Positions 5,570 through 5,592 of a stretch of 5,592 nt of DNA are shown one piece after another; the stretch's first letter is position 1, and each line of letters starts with the position of its first letter. The position numbers were made by a program, and so were the translations under genes. Where the stretch lies: positions 1 to 5,592 of the forward strand of contig JARJMV020000276.1 in NCBI GenBank assembly GCA_029335935.2. Direction: 5' to 3'. The notes beneath the pieces are model-generated. The model had not been told where the DNA came from, searched no databases, and worked only from the letters and a program-made list of their open reading frames with translations. This DNA comes from a bacterium (lineage in GTDB: Bacteria; Armatimonadota; Fimbriimonadia; Fimbriimonadales; GBS-DC).

Positions 5570-5592
5570 CCCTCCAACGCAGTATATTCGGC
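5570..5592 (-). promoter_or_regulatory. Shine-Dalgarno and partial promoter of the chemoreceptor gene
   Basis: On the minus strand TATACT (5586-5581, five of six matches to a -10 box) lies 16 bases before the ATG, with GGAGGG (5575-5570) between them. Transcription would start close to the Shine-Dalgarno, leaving a leader of about 10 bases. The overlapping GCCGAATA (5592-5585) matches six of eight positions of the sigma-28 (FliA) -10 element GCCGATAA. The -35 region lies outside the window, so the sigma factor cannot be decided. Confidence 0.5.

Noticed and set aside
1..5592. Defence island, CRISPR array, prophage or transposon
   Set aside because: No array-like spaced repeats, integrase/transposase motifs, tRNA or terminal repeats are visible. 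All four complete and recognised gene types are common chromosomal functions.

Overview
The window looks like ordinary bacterial chromosome, probably from an Armatimonadota member. The best clue is the protein at 1188-1985. It has a type IV prepilin-like N-terminus running into [16 protein letters not shown] and a C-terminal H-x9-DG motif, a combination very common in Armatimonadota and also seen in Planctomycetota. The DNA is moderately GC-rich. There is no rRNA or other marker to confirm the phylum, so this assignment is inference. I see no mobile element, CRISPR array, RNA gene or defence cassette.

Layout: (1) 2-379, plus strand, is the 3' end of a glnE-like gene, the glutamine synthetase adenylyltransferase/deadenylase. 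(2) 726-1121 and 391-729, minus strand, form a two-gene fluoride unit. crcB comes first and a DUF190 gene follows, joined by a 4-base ATGA overlap. The unit runs toward glnE and converges with it. (3) 1122-1187 is a compact divergent promoter region. (4) 1188-1985 and 2071-2886, plus strand, encode a DUF1559-type pseudopilin and an exported protein of unknown function built from three copies of a short beta-rich module. The leader of the second gene can fold into a hairpin over its ribosome-binding site. (5) 2887-3104 is non-coding. It holds an imperfect GC-rich palindrome and a clear rho-independent terminator for the minus strand. (6) 3105-5564, minus strand, is an 819-residue transmembrane chemoreceptor (dCache sensor, HAMP, long signalling hairpin). 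Its ribosome-binding site and part of its promoter lie at the window edge.

How the genes relate: crcB and DUF190 are very likely co-transcribed and translationally coupled, and act in fluoride export or tolerance. The pseudopilin and the exported repeat protein may be co-transcribed and both act outside the cytoplasm, but no shared function can be shown. The chemoreceptor stands alone, with no che or flagellar genes in view. The points most worth a second look are the chemoreceptor's sensor domain, which keeps most amino-acid-binding positions but seems to lack the carboxylate-binding arginine; the chemoreceptor's unusually long signalling domain; the Tyr-for-Phe changes in the CrcB pore; and the structured leader before the exported repeat protein.
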